A program made the translations under genes and the position numbers. From NCBI GenBank assembly GCA_015680905.1, contig CM027378.1:87015501-87079500 (forward strand): a stretch of 64,000 bases of DNA, given 5' to 3'. Positions 33,007 to 44,165 of the stretch are shown here, piece after piece. Within the stretch, counting starts at the first letter, position 1. The number at the start of each line of letters is the position of its first letter. This DNA comes from Coptis chinensis. Taxonomy: Eukaryota; Streptophyta; Magnoliopsida; Ranunculales; Ranunculaceae. The notes below the pieces were generated by a model. It made no database searches. It was given only the letters and a program-made list of their open reading frames with translations, and was not told the DNA's origin.

Positions 33007-33400
33007 GAGTAATACTACACTGACATAGGATATCGACACAGTCAACCAACACACTGAGGTGGCTGGTGACGTGTCATGTCCACATAATCAAAAGTCAAAC
33101 ATACCTTTTTACTTTTCTATTCTGCCGATAAAAAACCTTTTACCTTCTCGCGCTCTCTCTCTCCCATCTCTTACCTTTCTTCATGTTCAAAACCACAACG
33201 TTTTTCAAAGGATGGGTATGAAGAACATATGCAAGTAAACCATCTGGCACCAACATTACTCTCAATATTACTTTTACCGAGAAAGTTGATCTGAGTATAA
33301 AGATCTGGAATCCCCAAATGATCAAAGCGAGAGCTTATTACAGGAGGCATTTTAAGAGCAAAGGATCTGAAGAGCAAGGATAAGTGAGATTCTATTGAGG
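33007..33400 (+). repeat. Left terminal inverted repeat of the Pack-MULE
   Basis: It pairs with 35,853-36,246, with only scattered differences over about 390 bp. The arms share 'gaggtggctggtgacgtgtc', 'gctctctctctcccatctc', and 'gatctggaatccccaaatg'. Confidence 0.95.
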
Positions 33401-33929
33401 ATGTGTTGAATATATGTTCCTAAAGGATGGAGAAGAGTTTGTTGGAAATGAGTCAAGTGTACGTAATCTCAAGGTGAACAACTTGATGACGTTGAAAGAA
33501 CAAAGCAATTAATGACTGCTAAAGTCATCCGAAACTGGAAACCGCCTTTTGAATCCAAGCCCTCTTCTTTAACACTAGTTGCTTGAATTGGGTTGCAAGC
33601 AACAACCTCCATATATATACAAAGGCTTCAAAAAAATGTATTAAAAGTTTTGTTCATTTATTTATTGAAATTAATGCGTAGTTGTTGGACTACCTTTTCA
33701 GAGCAGTTATTTTTAAGTTTGATATGTATTCTTGAGAGAAATGCAATATGCAAGAATGTAATTTGATTAAGGCATAAAGAAGAAATAAACATTTGATTAT
33801 TATATATTGTTGCCTCTTTAGGTATTTTGAAACTTAAAAGTTAAAACTACATTGAGGATCAAGTACCTTTTCTTTAGGGTACTTTAGGAGACCTTCATAC
33901 TGCAAAGACACAGGATTCTTAGTTGATTG

Positions 33930-34240
33930 GATATGGAATCACAGGATCTATCAATGCCAACAACAATTGATTTGAACAAAATAGGCAGATGAATGGAAAG
34001 GTCCAGAGTCTGCGACAATGCTTGTCAAGGCAGGGAATAGTCATTGACACTTGGGAGTTATTCAGATTGGCACCTTGGATATAGTTGAATAACCTATGGA
34101 ATCCAAGTTTAGTGGCTTTCTCAAAAGAAATGTCACGAACAGGAGCAGACATCCATGCAGAATCTCTGTAAAGTCTAATCTCAAAATCAGATTCAGTGTG
34201 AACAACTGTGAATTGGGGTGACTCAATTCCATTACTTAAG
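33930..34240 (-). pseudogene. SOUL haem-binding family protein, captured exon piece
   Basis: The minus-strand frame reads 'NGIESPQFTVVHTESDFEIR', then 'LYRDSAWMSAPVRDISFEKA', then 'GFHRLFNYIQGANLN'. This is the N-terminal half of the SOUL/HBP fold (haem-binding protein family, soluble; plant members occur in cytosol or plastids). After 'MTIP' the frame shifts, but the family reading continues ('GPFHSSAYFVQ'-like). About 90 residues of the usual 200 or so remain. The upstream signal-peptide exon and the C-terminal half are absent. It lies wholly inside the Pack-MULE. Confidence 0.88.
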
Positions 34241-34830
34241 ATGAATATACTTTCAGAATTATGACATAAAGCTCAACTTTCCATTTTGCAGCAGCCCAAC
34301 ATTAGTATCCAATAAGGATTAGTAGTCATATGAAACTGGAAACTCTCCTCCTTTAATTATGCTTAAAACTAAAATTAGAAACTCTCCTAAATACAGCGTC
34401 TGTAATAATGAACCAACAAGAATTAGAAATCCTCTTTTTCCCCTATATATAATAACCCTTTCTCTATTACGTCATACACAGGCAACAAACTCACAAGCCA
34501 AGAAAAAAAAAAGTCACAAACAAACTCACAACCCTAGCTTTCTATTCCAGTTGTTTTTCCTTTGTTTTCAACAAAAAATATAGTAGTATAGTAGAAGATA
34601 TTATCATGTGTACAATAATGTAAAGAGATAAGAAGACATTCCACATTTGAGTTGGAATACAACATACCTCTCCTTCAAACTGATATAAAGACCCTAAGGA
34701 TGCCTAAAGGTGCTCCCATATTTTGGCAAGCCTCACCAACAGTTAGTGTGTATACAAGTGGGAGCAATTCCTCAACATTATAAATAAGAAGCTTGTAGAA
34801 CAACCTTTCATTATATTCAAGAATGTCTAT

Positions 34831-34921
34831 TGGATTTTGGTGGATTCGAACCACCGTCTCTTGAGATGTCGTAGAGATGCACTCAGACTCTCAAGTGCTT
34901 TACCGTTTAAGCTAAAAATCC
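34831..34921 (-). other. tRNA-like sequence, isotype not assignable
   Basis: On the minus strand, the ends GGATTTT and AAAATCC can pair as a 7-bp acceptor stem. A D-arm/A-box TAGCTTAAACGG and a perfect T-arm/B-box (GGTGG TTCGAAT CCACC) are present. The anticodon region is abnormal: stem CTTGA-TCAAG encloses about 26 bases, and a U at the usual position before an anticodon is not clear. It may be a decayed tRNA gene, an organelle-derived piece, or the head of a SINE. Confidence 0.45.
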
Positions 34922-35852
34922 ACTTAGGTCTACAAAAAGAACATCTACACATACCCAAGGATCAATTACCGAAAAAATATTTGCATTCACGCAGCATAAA
35001 CGTGTAGTATAAAAAATTTGAGAAAAAAAACACAAACAAACCATGAATATGCCATAGTCTTGTCTTGATTTAGTAGACAAACTAGAAAAAGTTTCCCAAT
35101 GACCCAAATCAATGTATCTCCAAGTTGTGGTTTCTATTCGAGCAGAATCATTAGAAAGAACCTTCAATCATAAAAAGTCCAATAGTAGAAAACCAGTTGA
35201 CTAAACAACAATCTGACAGGAAAAGAAATTGTCAAACATACAGTTAAACTTGAACCATCTCAAGCAAAAAGAGCATATTTCTGCTGGTGCAGAGCACCTG
35301 AGCTCACAATCAAGTTTCACATTTATTTGACAATAGTTTGAAATGTCCAAACTTTTTCAGACATTTTTTCAAACAGTTCATGTGCCCTTACTGCTTTTAG
35401 TTTCTGTCTTTTTGAAGTATGTATGCAAAACTTTTTTCTCCAATGAACTAAAAGTTACACAGACACAAGGATTATTCTTGACCAGAATTAGTTATCTTTC
35501 TGAGATAGATTTGAGGTCTCATCCATCAAATGGTGTTTTATGACTAGACTGTTTATAGAACAATTTGGCTATTGGAAGTGAAAGCCAATAGAAAAACACA
35601 CACGAACCAAACTAGAAAAATTACCTGTGCAAGTTTGCTACTCCAAACTAGAAAATTTCCTTTTGCGGAATTAACATTCATGTCTTCGGATTGACAAAGC
35701 CAACGGTATGCATCACGGAAAAAAAATAAGAAAGAAAACAATTGATTCGATCGTCGGTGCAATAGGAGATTAATTCTTCAGATAAAGTTATGAAGTAAAT
35801 AGCTTTATAACACAATTTTATCAATAATGAAGAATGGTATATAAGGAACTTA
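34922..35852. other. Pack-MULE interior, gene content not recognised
   Basis: A minus-strand frame (35,167-34,907) opens with a hydrophilic coding-like stretch ('ARIETTTWRYIDLGHWE') and then becomes hydrophobic, which could be an exon running into an intron. I cannot name it. Confidence 0.4.
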
Positions 35853-36246
35853 CAATAGAGTTCACTTATCCTTGCTCTTCAGATGCCTTGCTCTTAAAAT
35901 GCCTCCTGTAATAAGCTCTCGCTTTGATCATTTGGGGATTCCAGATCTTTATACTCAGATCAACTTTCTCGGTAAAAGTAACATTGAGAGTAATGCTGGT
36001 GCCAGATGGTTTACTTGCATATGTTCTTCATACCCATCCTTTGAAAAACGTTGTGGTTCTGAACATGAAGAAAGGTAAGAGATGGGAGAGAGAGAGCGCG
36101 AGAAGGCAAAAGGTTTTTTATCGGCAGAATAGAAAAGTAAAAAAGTATGTTTGACTTTTGATTATGTAGATCGACATGACACGTCACCAGCCACCTCAGT
36201 GTGTTGGTTGACTGTGTCGATATTATGTGTCAGTGTAGTATTACTC
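35853..36246 (-). repeat. Right terminal inverted repeat of the Pack-MULE
   Basis: Reverse complement of 33,007-33,400. Short open frames in both arms are mirror copies of each other and are not genes. Confidence 0.95.
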
Positions 36247-36255
36247 CTAGTTTCT

Positions 36256-36940
36256 AAATAATTAAGTTACATGTCATTTGGATGAATGTAGGAAAAATTA
36301 TAGCATTGACAAGTTGGCTAGAAAACCTACCGTGTTATCCTTTATGTGTATGAACCTATTTTGGGAAATATATCTAGTAATGAACTAAGAGTCTCTTAAA
36401 CTCTTCTTGGGTGTTTCATATAGTGTTTGTAGCAAACTTTTAGACTGTGGTTTTATTTGGAACTGACATGGTTCATAAGATCATTTTTTTTAGAATCAAA
36501 AGTAGAGAAATATCCATTTGTGAGTTTTTGGATTTAAATTTTCATAGTGTATCTCTGGGTATGAAACTTTACGTATATGATTGTGGGAGTATTTGAAACT
36601 TATTGTATGTGATTCTATATAGTATAAATTGTTGTTTTCCTTAAATGTACATGCAAGGATGTTGATATTTATTGGCTAAGAGATACGTAAGGCTTGATTC
36701 TAATCTTGAAAGATTGGATACGTAGGCAGCCTTATATACAGGTACATTCACTATGTTATATATTATATATTAGTTTTTGTGATAACTATATGTGTACAAT
36801 GTTAGTACTTAATTGTGTACGTGATTGTAGTTGTTTAAAATGTATTCACGAGACATTTAACTAAGGCGTTATTCCTGGTTGAACTTTTTGATATCTAAGA
36901 TTTATATAATTGATAATGAGGTGAGTTGATTAGTTATTGT
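36256..36940. other. No gene; contains the GATACGTAGGCAGCC motif
   Basis: AT-rich. At 36,716-36,731 it has GGATACGTAGGCAGCC preceded by 'aaggcttgattct', an arrangement also found inverted at 29,697 and inside the LTRs at 21.2 and 26.2 kb. It is probably an old LTR remnant. Confidence 0.45.
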
Positions 36941-36946
36941 GTTTGT

Positions 36947-37905
36947 ATGTTTGAGATGAAACCCGATCCAGAACTTAAAAATTTAATCGAATCTCTAACT
37001 AAAAAGGTAGAGGTTATTTCTGTTCAACAAACGCCTATCCCCGTCGTGAATGTCAACTCCAATCCATATAATTTCTGTTTGAGTCCAGAGCATCCCGACT
37101 CCTATTGTCCTCTCGCCTATGAACAACAACAATCACAACAAGATAATGTTTGCTCGATTAATAGTTATCCTATTCCTAACGCCCCTTGGAGACAACATCC
37201 CAACTTCAGTTGGAGAAATAATCAACAAGTAACACCTCCAGGGTTAAGTTTAATAATCAAAATGTTAGGCCAGCAAACAATTATAACCAAGGATCACCAC
37301 AACAAGGTCAAGGACAAGGTCAGGGTAATTATAATAATTATAATAATAATAATTATAATGCTAATAGAGGTATCGTTCCGGTTAATAATAATAACTATCA
37401 AAATCCACCAATTAATAATCAACGTGACATAGTTCTTGTCACACAACCAGTAGCAAATACTACTCCACAACCGGATCGTTTTGATACCTTTATGCAGTCT
37501 CAACAATAGATTTTACAAGTCATCTAACTTTCCTTACAGCAGTTAACTCAAGAGAAAGTACACCCCAAAGGTGTGTTTCTAGGTCAAGCGATAGCTAATC
37601 CTAAAACAACAAACATAGCCTTTGAGGTGAATAGTAATACTAGTACGGAAACTGCAAATGTAGGTGAGCTAAATGCCATCACCACTCTCCGTTCTGGGAG
37701 AGTGGCTGATAACAAAGTAACTATGTCTATAGTTACCCCACCAGTTGTCCCTACACCGGAGATGGAACTAGATACCGTAATCGAAACTGAAGAGCCTACC
37801 CTTGTAGAGGTACCTGTTAAACCACAACCTAAAAAACAGAAAGCAAAGGTTAGACATCCAGTTGATCCATACGCTAAATATAGAGAGAAACCACCGTTTC
37901 CCTAG
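36947..37905 (+). pseudogene. Gag C-terminal part, copy A
   Basis: It starts like copy C ('FEMKPDPELKNLIESLTKKV') and contains the zinc-knuckle region as 'YNFCLSPEHPDSYCPL'. In copy C the same place is C-x2-C-x4-H-x4-C, so the first cysteine is changed to tyrosine here. A one-base shift at about 37,240 breaks the Asn/Gln-rich stretch. The frame 37,573-37,905 then gives the Pro/Val/Lys-rich tail before the protease. Confidence 0.85.
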
Positions 37906-38520
37906 AAATTAGCTATGTTAAACAGGGATACAAACTTTGACGAGATTAGGGAAGTTTTTAAAAATCTAACGATAAACTTACCTTTTCTGGACGCAATTAA
38001 AAAATTACCTCACCATGCTAAATTTCTCAAAGAGTTGTGCACTAAAAGGCGTAAGACAAATATTCCTAAAGACGCCTTTTTAACTGAACAATTTTCAACT
38101 TTAACGGAACACAATGGAATCGGTAAGTACAAGGACCCTGGTCGTCCCACTGTACAATACACCTTAGGAGATTCCCACACGACGACCGCTTTACTAGACC
38201 TGGGGGCGAGTGTTAACTTACTCCCGTATTATCTATACAAACAAATAGATCTACAAGAGATGCAACCTACTAAAATGACGTTGCAATTAGCGGATCGATC
38301 TATTAAGTACCTAAGGGTGTGGTTGAAAACGTGCTTGTTAAGGTCTAGTATTTCTACTATCCTACTGATTTTGTTATCCTCGATACAGAAGTCGCTAACG
38401 ACTCTGTTCCGATCATCTTAGGGCGTCCCTTTTTAGCGACTGCCAACGCGCTTATAAACTGCCGCGATGGTTCGATGTCCTTGTCTTTTGGCCATCTTTC
38501 GGTTGAGGTAAATGTTTTAA
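37906..38520 (+). pseudogene. Aspartic protease region, copy A
   Basis: The frame 37,915-38,421 includes 'ALLDLGASVNLLP', matching the retropepsin D-[LST]-G-A motif, followed by 'LQLADRSIKY'. A single-base loss at about 38,313, compared with copy C, shifts the frame before the second conserved region ('PIILGRPFL' in the other frame). Confidence 0.87.
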
Positions 38521-38521
38521 A

Positions 38522-39999
38522 ATGATGAAACAGTTACCAGATTCGTCTATAGATGGAGAGGTAAGCATGATCGAGAGCTTAGCTCAAGATTACTTTAATA
38601 ACACGTTTCTAGAAAACCATATGCATAAATTCCTTTCATTTGGAAGTTCAGATTTTGTCGATGACTCATACATAGAGGAAGTCAACACCATCTTCGAGTC
38701 TACACAAATCATAGACCCTTCGGTTGCTCCATATACAGAGTTTGAAAACCTACTGCCTAAGCAAGTATTTATTACTCAAGATGAGGACCCTCCAAAAGCA
38801 TTTATCGATATTCCTTCCACCCCGGTGCTTAAACCTCTCCCTCCTGAGTTAAAGTATATTCAACTTGATCCGGATGGTAGTCATCTGGTAATTATATCTT
38901 CTTTGTTATCTAAGGAGGAAGAGACACAGTTGATCAGGGTGATTAGGGAACATTGTTCTGCGATTGGTTGGTCCTTAGCCGACATTAAGGGAATTGACCC
39001 TAATGTATGCACTCATCGTATCCATTTGGAGGATAACGCAAAGACTTCTCGCGAACCTCAGCGTCACTCAAACCCTGCCAAGAAAGAGGTGGTTGGGGAA
39101 AAGGTCTTACGGTTACTCAATGCGGGTATCATATACCCAATCTCTGATAGCGAATGGGTAAGTCCCATTCATGTAGTTCCAAAGAAATCAGGGATTACCA
39201 TAGTACGTAATGCCAAGGGTGAATATGTTGCCACGCATGGTCCTATGAAATGGAGGATCTGTATTGATTACAGACGTTTAAATGCAATGACACGAAATGA
39301 TCATTTTCCTTTACCCTTTATAGATCATATGCTTGAACGTCTAGCTGGTCATGCTTTTTATTGCTTTTTGGATAGCTGCTTTGGCTATTTCCAAATTATT
39401 ATTGATATAGATGACCAAGAAAAGACTACCTTCACATGTTCTTTTGGAACATACGCCTATAAATGAATGCCTTTTGGCCTTTGTAATGCTCCTAGTACCT
39501 TCCAGCGGTGTATGCTTCATATATTTAGTGACATGGTAGAGCGTTTCATGGATGATTTTTCTATCTATGGAGAGTCTTTCACTGACTGCCTGTCTAACCT
39601 GTCTAAGGTTTTGACACGGTGTGAAGAGAAGAGTCTAATTTTAAATTGGGAAAAATGTCATTTCATGGTGAAGAAAGACATAGTACTAGGTCATATAGTA
39701 TCTAGTGATGGCATCAAAGTAGATAAGGCCAAACTAGATAAGATAGCGGCTCTACCTATACCACAGACTGTTCGTGATATTAGAGCCTTTCTAGGCCATG
39801 CAGGTTTTTATAGGCGATTTATCAAAGATTTTTCGAAAATAGTTAGGCCGTTAACTAATATGCTTTTAAAGGATGTCATCTTTGATTTTAATTTTAACTG
39901 TAAACAGGCTTTTAAAACTTTAAAAGCCGCCTTAACTTCTGCACCCATTATACATCTTCCCGATTGGTCTAAACCTTTGGAACTTATGTGTGATCCTAG
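38522..39999 (+). pseudogene. Reverse transcriptase, copy A
   Basis: The frame 38,522-39,466 reads 'SEWVSPIHVVPKKSG', 'KWRICIDYRRLNAMT', 'FPLPFIDHMLERLAG', and 'FLDSCFGYFQI' (usually FLDGYSGY). A TGA at 39,464 interrupts just before 'MPFGLCNAPSTFQRCM'. The catalytic box is 'FMDDFSIYG' (F/Y-x-DD) at about 39,548. The tail 'FLGHAGFYRRFIKDFSKI' follows, and the start of the RNase H domain ('LELMCDPSN') is then cut by the solo LTR at 40,000. Confidence 0.93.
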
Positions 40000-41443
40000 T
40001 AATAAGATCCCAAAACTATAGTTTTAACCCCTTAACAATAATACTTTTAGACCAATTATACGAGTAATAAATAAGAGTTAATGCTAATTACGTGCTTTTA
40101 TGTATTTCAGGCATTGAAGTCAATTATGTGTAGAAATATGCCACTTTGGCGATATAAAGGAGCAAGGGTTGGTTGCTAAGAAGTTATGTGATTAAAGGCC
40201 AAGACAGGCAGAGAAACAGTACACAAAAGTCAGCAAAACTTTCGAAGACTGTATCTTTGGACTCATGCCTCAGAATTGGGTGTACCTTATGTCAAAACGA
40301 CCGGCTCGGAAAGATCTTTCCAATGGTCCAAACCTTGATTCAATCAGAGGAATAAAAGTAGACAAAAAGCCTGTTGAAGTCAAAGCTAGCTGAAAAGGGC
40401 CCTGTGGACTGAAGAAATTGAGCTTTGGGCTCGATTTTCCGGCCCAAAACATGGACCCTCAGCCCATGCATGAAAATGTGGATCTAGTCTCCTCCATTTC
40501 AACATATAAGACTTAGCTCTGAAGAATCAATTAGGTTAGGATAGAAAGTAGCCATTAAAACTTAGTTCTAGATCTAGTTTTTCATTTAATTAATTAGTTG
40601 TTATTCTTGTTTTAATTTCAATATTGAATGATTGTTATTTAGTTGTTAGATCAATAAAATATTTAGTTCTTGATAATCTAATTTCGTTTTCCATTAATTA
40701 TTAGCTTCAATTCTTAGATTTACTTATTTGTCATTATTAGTTTAAATCATTATTGCATGAGTAGTTTCTATTTGAGTTTAAATAAGCAAAGTTCCAATCT
40801 TTTTATGATGTCTAGTTTTAATTCATATAGAAATGATAGTTTGATGAATCAAGGTTAAACCTCCATTAGAGGGGTTTAATGAAACCTTGATGAAAACTTG
40901 ATTGTGTAGTGTAGAATCCTTATAAGAGTCTATTCCACTCTAGAAGGTCGTTGATTCGCCATGAGAATGGGTTGGACTTCCTCACATGCTAGTTATGAAT
41001 TGGTAGAAATGTCATGTATAATTAGGGATTAGAACGACCAATTCTTACCGTAAGAACGTAAGAATTGGATTACAACAATCTATGCTAGTTTATTAAGTTA
41101 GATTCAATTCCCCCCTAATTTTTATTCTAGATTCAAACTTTTAGTATTCCGTAGCATTTCATAGTTGAATCATTATAATCGCAGTATCTTGTTAATATAA
41201 ATTACATCGTAGTATAATTCGTAAAACTCTCTTTGACTTTGGTAGGATTGATAGTCGTAGAAAATTTGAATGCTAAAGAACTAGGAGTAGAACGAATCTT
41301 CTATTCCAACTCTACTTCAATAGTATCGAGAGTAGAAATCTTTGATAAGAGCTGTTACGATAAAATTTTAGTTTTACTTCCGTTTGATATTCATTATTTA
41401 TTTGGAGTAGAATTATAACCAATTTTATCGTATTATCAGCTAG
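39995..41443 (+). mobile_element. Solo LTR of Athila-like type inserted in copy A
   Basis: The solo LTR runs from 40,000 (TAATAAGATCC) to 41,438 (CGTATTATCA), 1,439 bp, with mirror-image ends (the other copy at 52,556 shows TGATAAGAG). The flanks are CCTAG (39,995-39,999) and GCTAG (41,439-41,443), a 5-bp target duplication with one change. Removing it would bring together the two halves of the RNase H reading, so the insertion came after copy A. No internal region is present, so it is a solo LTR left by recombination. Confidence 0.9.
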
Positions 41444-43152
41444 TGATTATGTAGTTGGTGCTGTCTTGGGACAAAAACTAGATAATAAATCCACAGTTAT
41501 TTATTATGCTAGTAAAACTCTAAACGATGCTTAAAGGAAATATACAACTACTGAAAAAGAATTCTTAGCTGTCGTTTATGCTCTAGATAAGTTTCATCCT
41601 TATTTGGTTGGTTCTAAGACTCTAGTTTACACGGACCATGCAGCCCTTAGGTACCTTCTCGCAAAGAAGGATGCTAAGCAGATATTAATACGATGGATTC
41701 TTCTCCTACAAGAATTCACATTAGAAATAAAGGACAAACGAGGGGTCAAAAACGTAGTTGCCGACCACTTATCTAGACTTACAAACGACGATGATAGTGA
41801 TTCTGAGTCCATACCGGACTCTTTTCTTGATGAGCATCTGTATGCTATTTTTTCTGCACCATGGTATGCTGACATTGTAAATTATTTAGCATATGATGTT
41901 ATTCCTTATGAGTGGTCAAGAAATGAACGTAAGAAGTTTTTGGCCAGAGTTAAGCTATACTACTGGGATGAGCCCTATCTTTTCAAGTATTGTGCGGATC
42001 AGATTATTCGTCATTGTATTCCCCAATGGGAATATAATGAGGTTCTCTCATTCTGCCATGACAAAGAGTGTGGTGGCCATTTTAGTGGTATGAAAACAGC
42101 TACTAAAATTCTTCAATGTGGGTTTTATTGGCCTACTCTCTTTAAAGATGCTCAAGTGTATTGCAAGACGTGTATTCGTTGCCAACAACTTGGGCGAATC
42201 ACGAAGCGTAATATGATGTCATTAAATCCAATCATGGTGGAAGAAATTTTTGACGTATGGAGCATTGATTTGATGGGTCTTTTTCCAGTTTCCTATGGTT
42301 TCATTTATATTCTAGTTGTCGTGGACTACGTGTCTAAATGGATAGAGGCCATGACTTGCCGTAACAATGACCATAAGACAGTTGTGTTGTTTGTTAAAGA
42401 GTATATTTTCTGTCGATTTGGCATTCCCAAAGCCATCATTAGTGATGGTGGAACACATTTTTGCAACAGAGTTGTTACATCTCTCGTGAAAAAGTATGGA
42501 GTTACACATAAAGTAGCAACTCCATATCATCCACAAACTAGCGGACAAGTAGAAGTTTATAATAGGGAAATCAAAAAGATATTAGAAACAACTGTAAATC
42601 CTAATAGGAAAGACTGGTCAAAGCATCTATCTGATGCCTTATGGGCATATAGGACTGCTTTCAAAACTCCTATAAGTATGTCTCCCTTTAGACTTGTATT
42701 TGGGAAACCTTGTCATTTGCCCGTTGAATTGGAGCACTGCGCTATGTGGGCTAGAAAAAACCTTAACTTCAAGTTTGATGAGGCAGGTGTCAAACGCAAG
42801 TTGCAATTGAATGAGCTTGAAGAAATCCGTAGCGATTCTTATGATCTCGCGAATGATTATAAAGCTATCATGAAATGTGTTCATGATAAACAAATCTTGC
42901 GCAAAGAGTTTGTGGTAGGTCAAAAGGTCTTACTTTACAACTCCCGTCTACATATTTTTCCAGGGAAATTAAAACCCGTTAGTGCGGTCCTTTTAAGTTC
43001 TTGAAGTCACCCCTCACGGGGCAATCACCTTGGTAAATCCCAAGGACAACAGTACCTTTCAAGTCAATGGCCAACGGTTGAAACATTTCCAAGAGCTTTT
43101 GTCCCCTGATGTAGAGGAAGTCCTTTTACAGGAACCTATCTATGCAGACTGA
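41444..43152 (+). pseudogene. RNase H and integrase, copy A
   Basis: RNase H resumes with 'DYVVGAVLGQKL' and 'VIYYASKTLNDA', a TAA, then '[18 protein letters not shown]' and '[13 protein letters not shown]'. The 466-codon frame 41,604-43,004 holds the integrase. It contains an H-H-C-C zinc-binding part ('[11 protein letters not shown]' and '[11 protein letters not shown]') and the catalytic core with D ('SIDLMGLFP'), D ('[12 protein letters not shown]'), and E ('[15 protein letters not shown]'). A frameshift at about 42,985 separates the last part ('SPDVEEVLLQEPIYAD'), which ends at a TGA at 43,152. The DDE triad is intact, but the gene is broken overall. Confidence 0.93.
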
Positions 43153-44165
43153 CCTTTTCGTTGGTGTACTTTCTTTCATTTCCATATATTGGTAAGTGCA
43201 TCATTCAGGTAACCGGGCCCTCCCTATGGAGTGTGTGGCTGTAAGTACCGGATCCTAAGTCCACGTTAAACATAATTCACGTTTTCCACTCTTGCATATT
43301 TTCTCGGATTTTGAGTCATATTCCTCTATGGTGTGAATTATGCAATTATTGTTTTCTTGTTTTTCTTATATTAAATATTTTTTATAAAAAAAATAAAAAT
43401 TGTTAAAATCACAAACATAGTAATTTAGGAAGTCTCGGGAATCTGACTTTAAAAGACCTACTTTTAAAACAAATTTTCTAAACTTTGTGTTTAAAATTTG
43501 TTTGGGGGTGGGGTGTTCATTTACATCCTGGATTGTTCAAATTTCCAGTTGTGTTGTTTAGGCTGTTTAATTGTATTTCAATTCGGGTTGACATTATCTA
43601 TGAAATTAGAGTTCATTCGTTCGCATAACTTACGTTATACACGCACTTCAAGGCATTTTCTATCTTCTTATATGTCATCCATAGTCGGAATAGAGTGTTT
43701 TATGGATCATTGGATTGGAAATTCTCTCCTGATCATTTCCATATCTCATTCGCAAAAATCGGACCGGTAACAAAGCGGCAATTCTATTTTGAAGTTGCGC
43801 TAAAAATCGAATTTTTTTGGAATTCGAATTAGGCTTGGGCCCAAGCCCACAATACAACCCAAGAACGCATCGCGTTCTTCTTCTTCACCTTCACCACCAC
43901 CATTAACATGTTTTCAACCCTAGAACCAAAATTAAAAAAAAAAAAAAACCTAACTTAACCCACACCCAAATTCATTCCCAAAACACATATTCTTCTCCAA
44001 CTCATTCCCCCAACAATTTCCACCACCGAAAACCACCAAAAATCAAAAAAAAAAAATTGAACTGCCGCGCCACCCACGTGCCACCACCATCATTTTTTTT
44101 TGTAAGGTTGTTTCAACTTGTTCCTACACCTTCTACAAACCCTCAAATCCTTTCAACACTTAAAA
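43153..44165 (+). other. Untranslated spacer between pol and the extra ORF, copy A
   Basis: A non-coding stretch with A-rich and CACCACC-rich parts (43,860-44,100). The same spacer is present inverted in copy B at 46,440-47,460, including 'ggatccggtacttatagcc' and 'ttcgcaaaaatcggaccgg'-type landmarks. Confidence 0.75.

Larger units (their letters stand above)
32998..36255. mobile_element. Pack-MULE-type element with long TIRs and 9-bp target duplication
   Basis: The element spans 33,007-36,246 (3,240 bp). It starts GAGTAATACTACACTGACA and ends in the reverse complement. The flanks carry a perfect 9-bp direct repeat, CTAGTTTCT (32,998-33,006 and 36,247-36,255), the length typical of Mutator-like transposons. 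The terminal inverted repeats are about 390 bp and nearly identical. No transposase is present inside. A piece of a SOUL haem-binding gene and a tRNA-like sequence are, so it is non-autonomous and gene-carrying. Confidence 0.93.

Noticed and set aside
33140-33377. Two short frames in the left Pack-MULE arm, matching frames at 35,872-36,154
   Set aside because: They are the same inverted-repeat sequence read from both arms; no homology and no reason to be coding.
37294-37506. Ile-rich minus-strand frame over Athila gag (also 50,418-50,711)
   Set aside because: Antisense of the Asn/Tyr-rich gag stretch (AAT/TAT codons).
43860-44100. CACCACC-rich and A-rich stretch as a host promoter or gene
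   Set aside because: The same sequence is present inverted in copy B, so it is part of the retrotransposon spacer.
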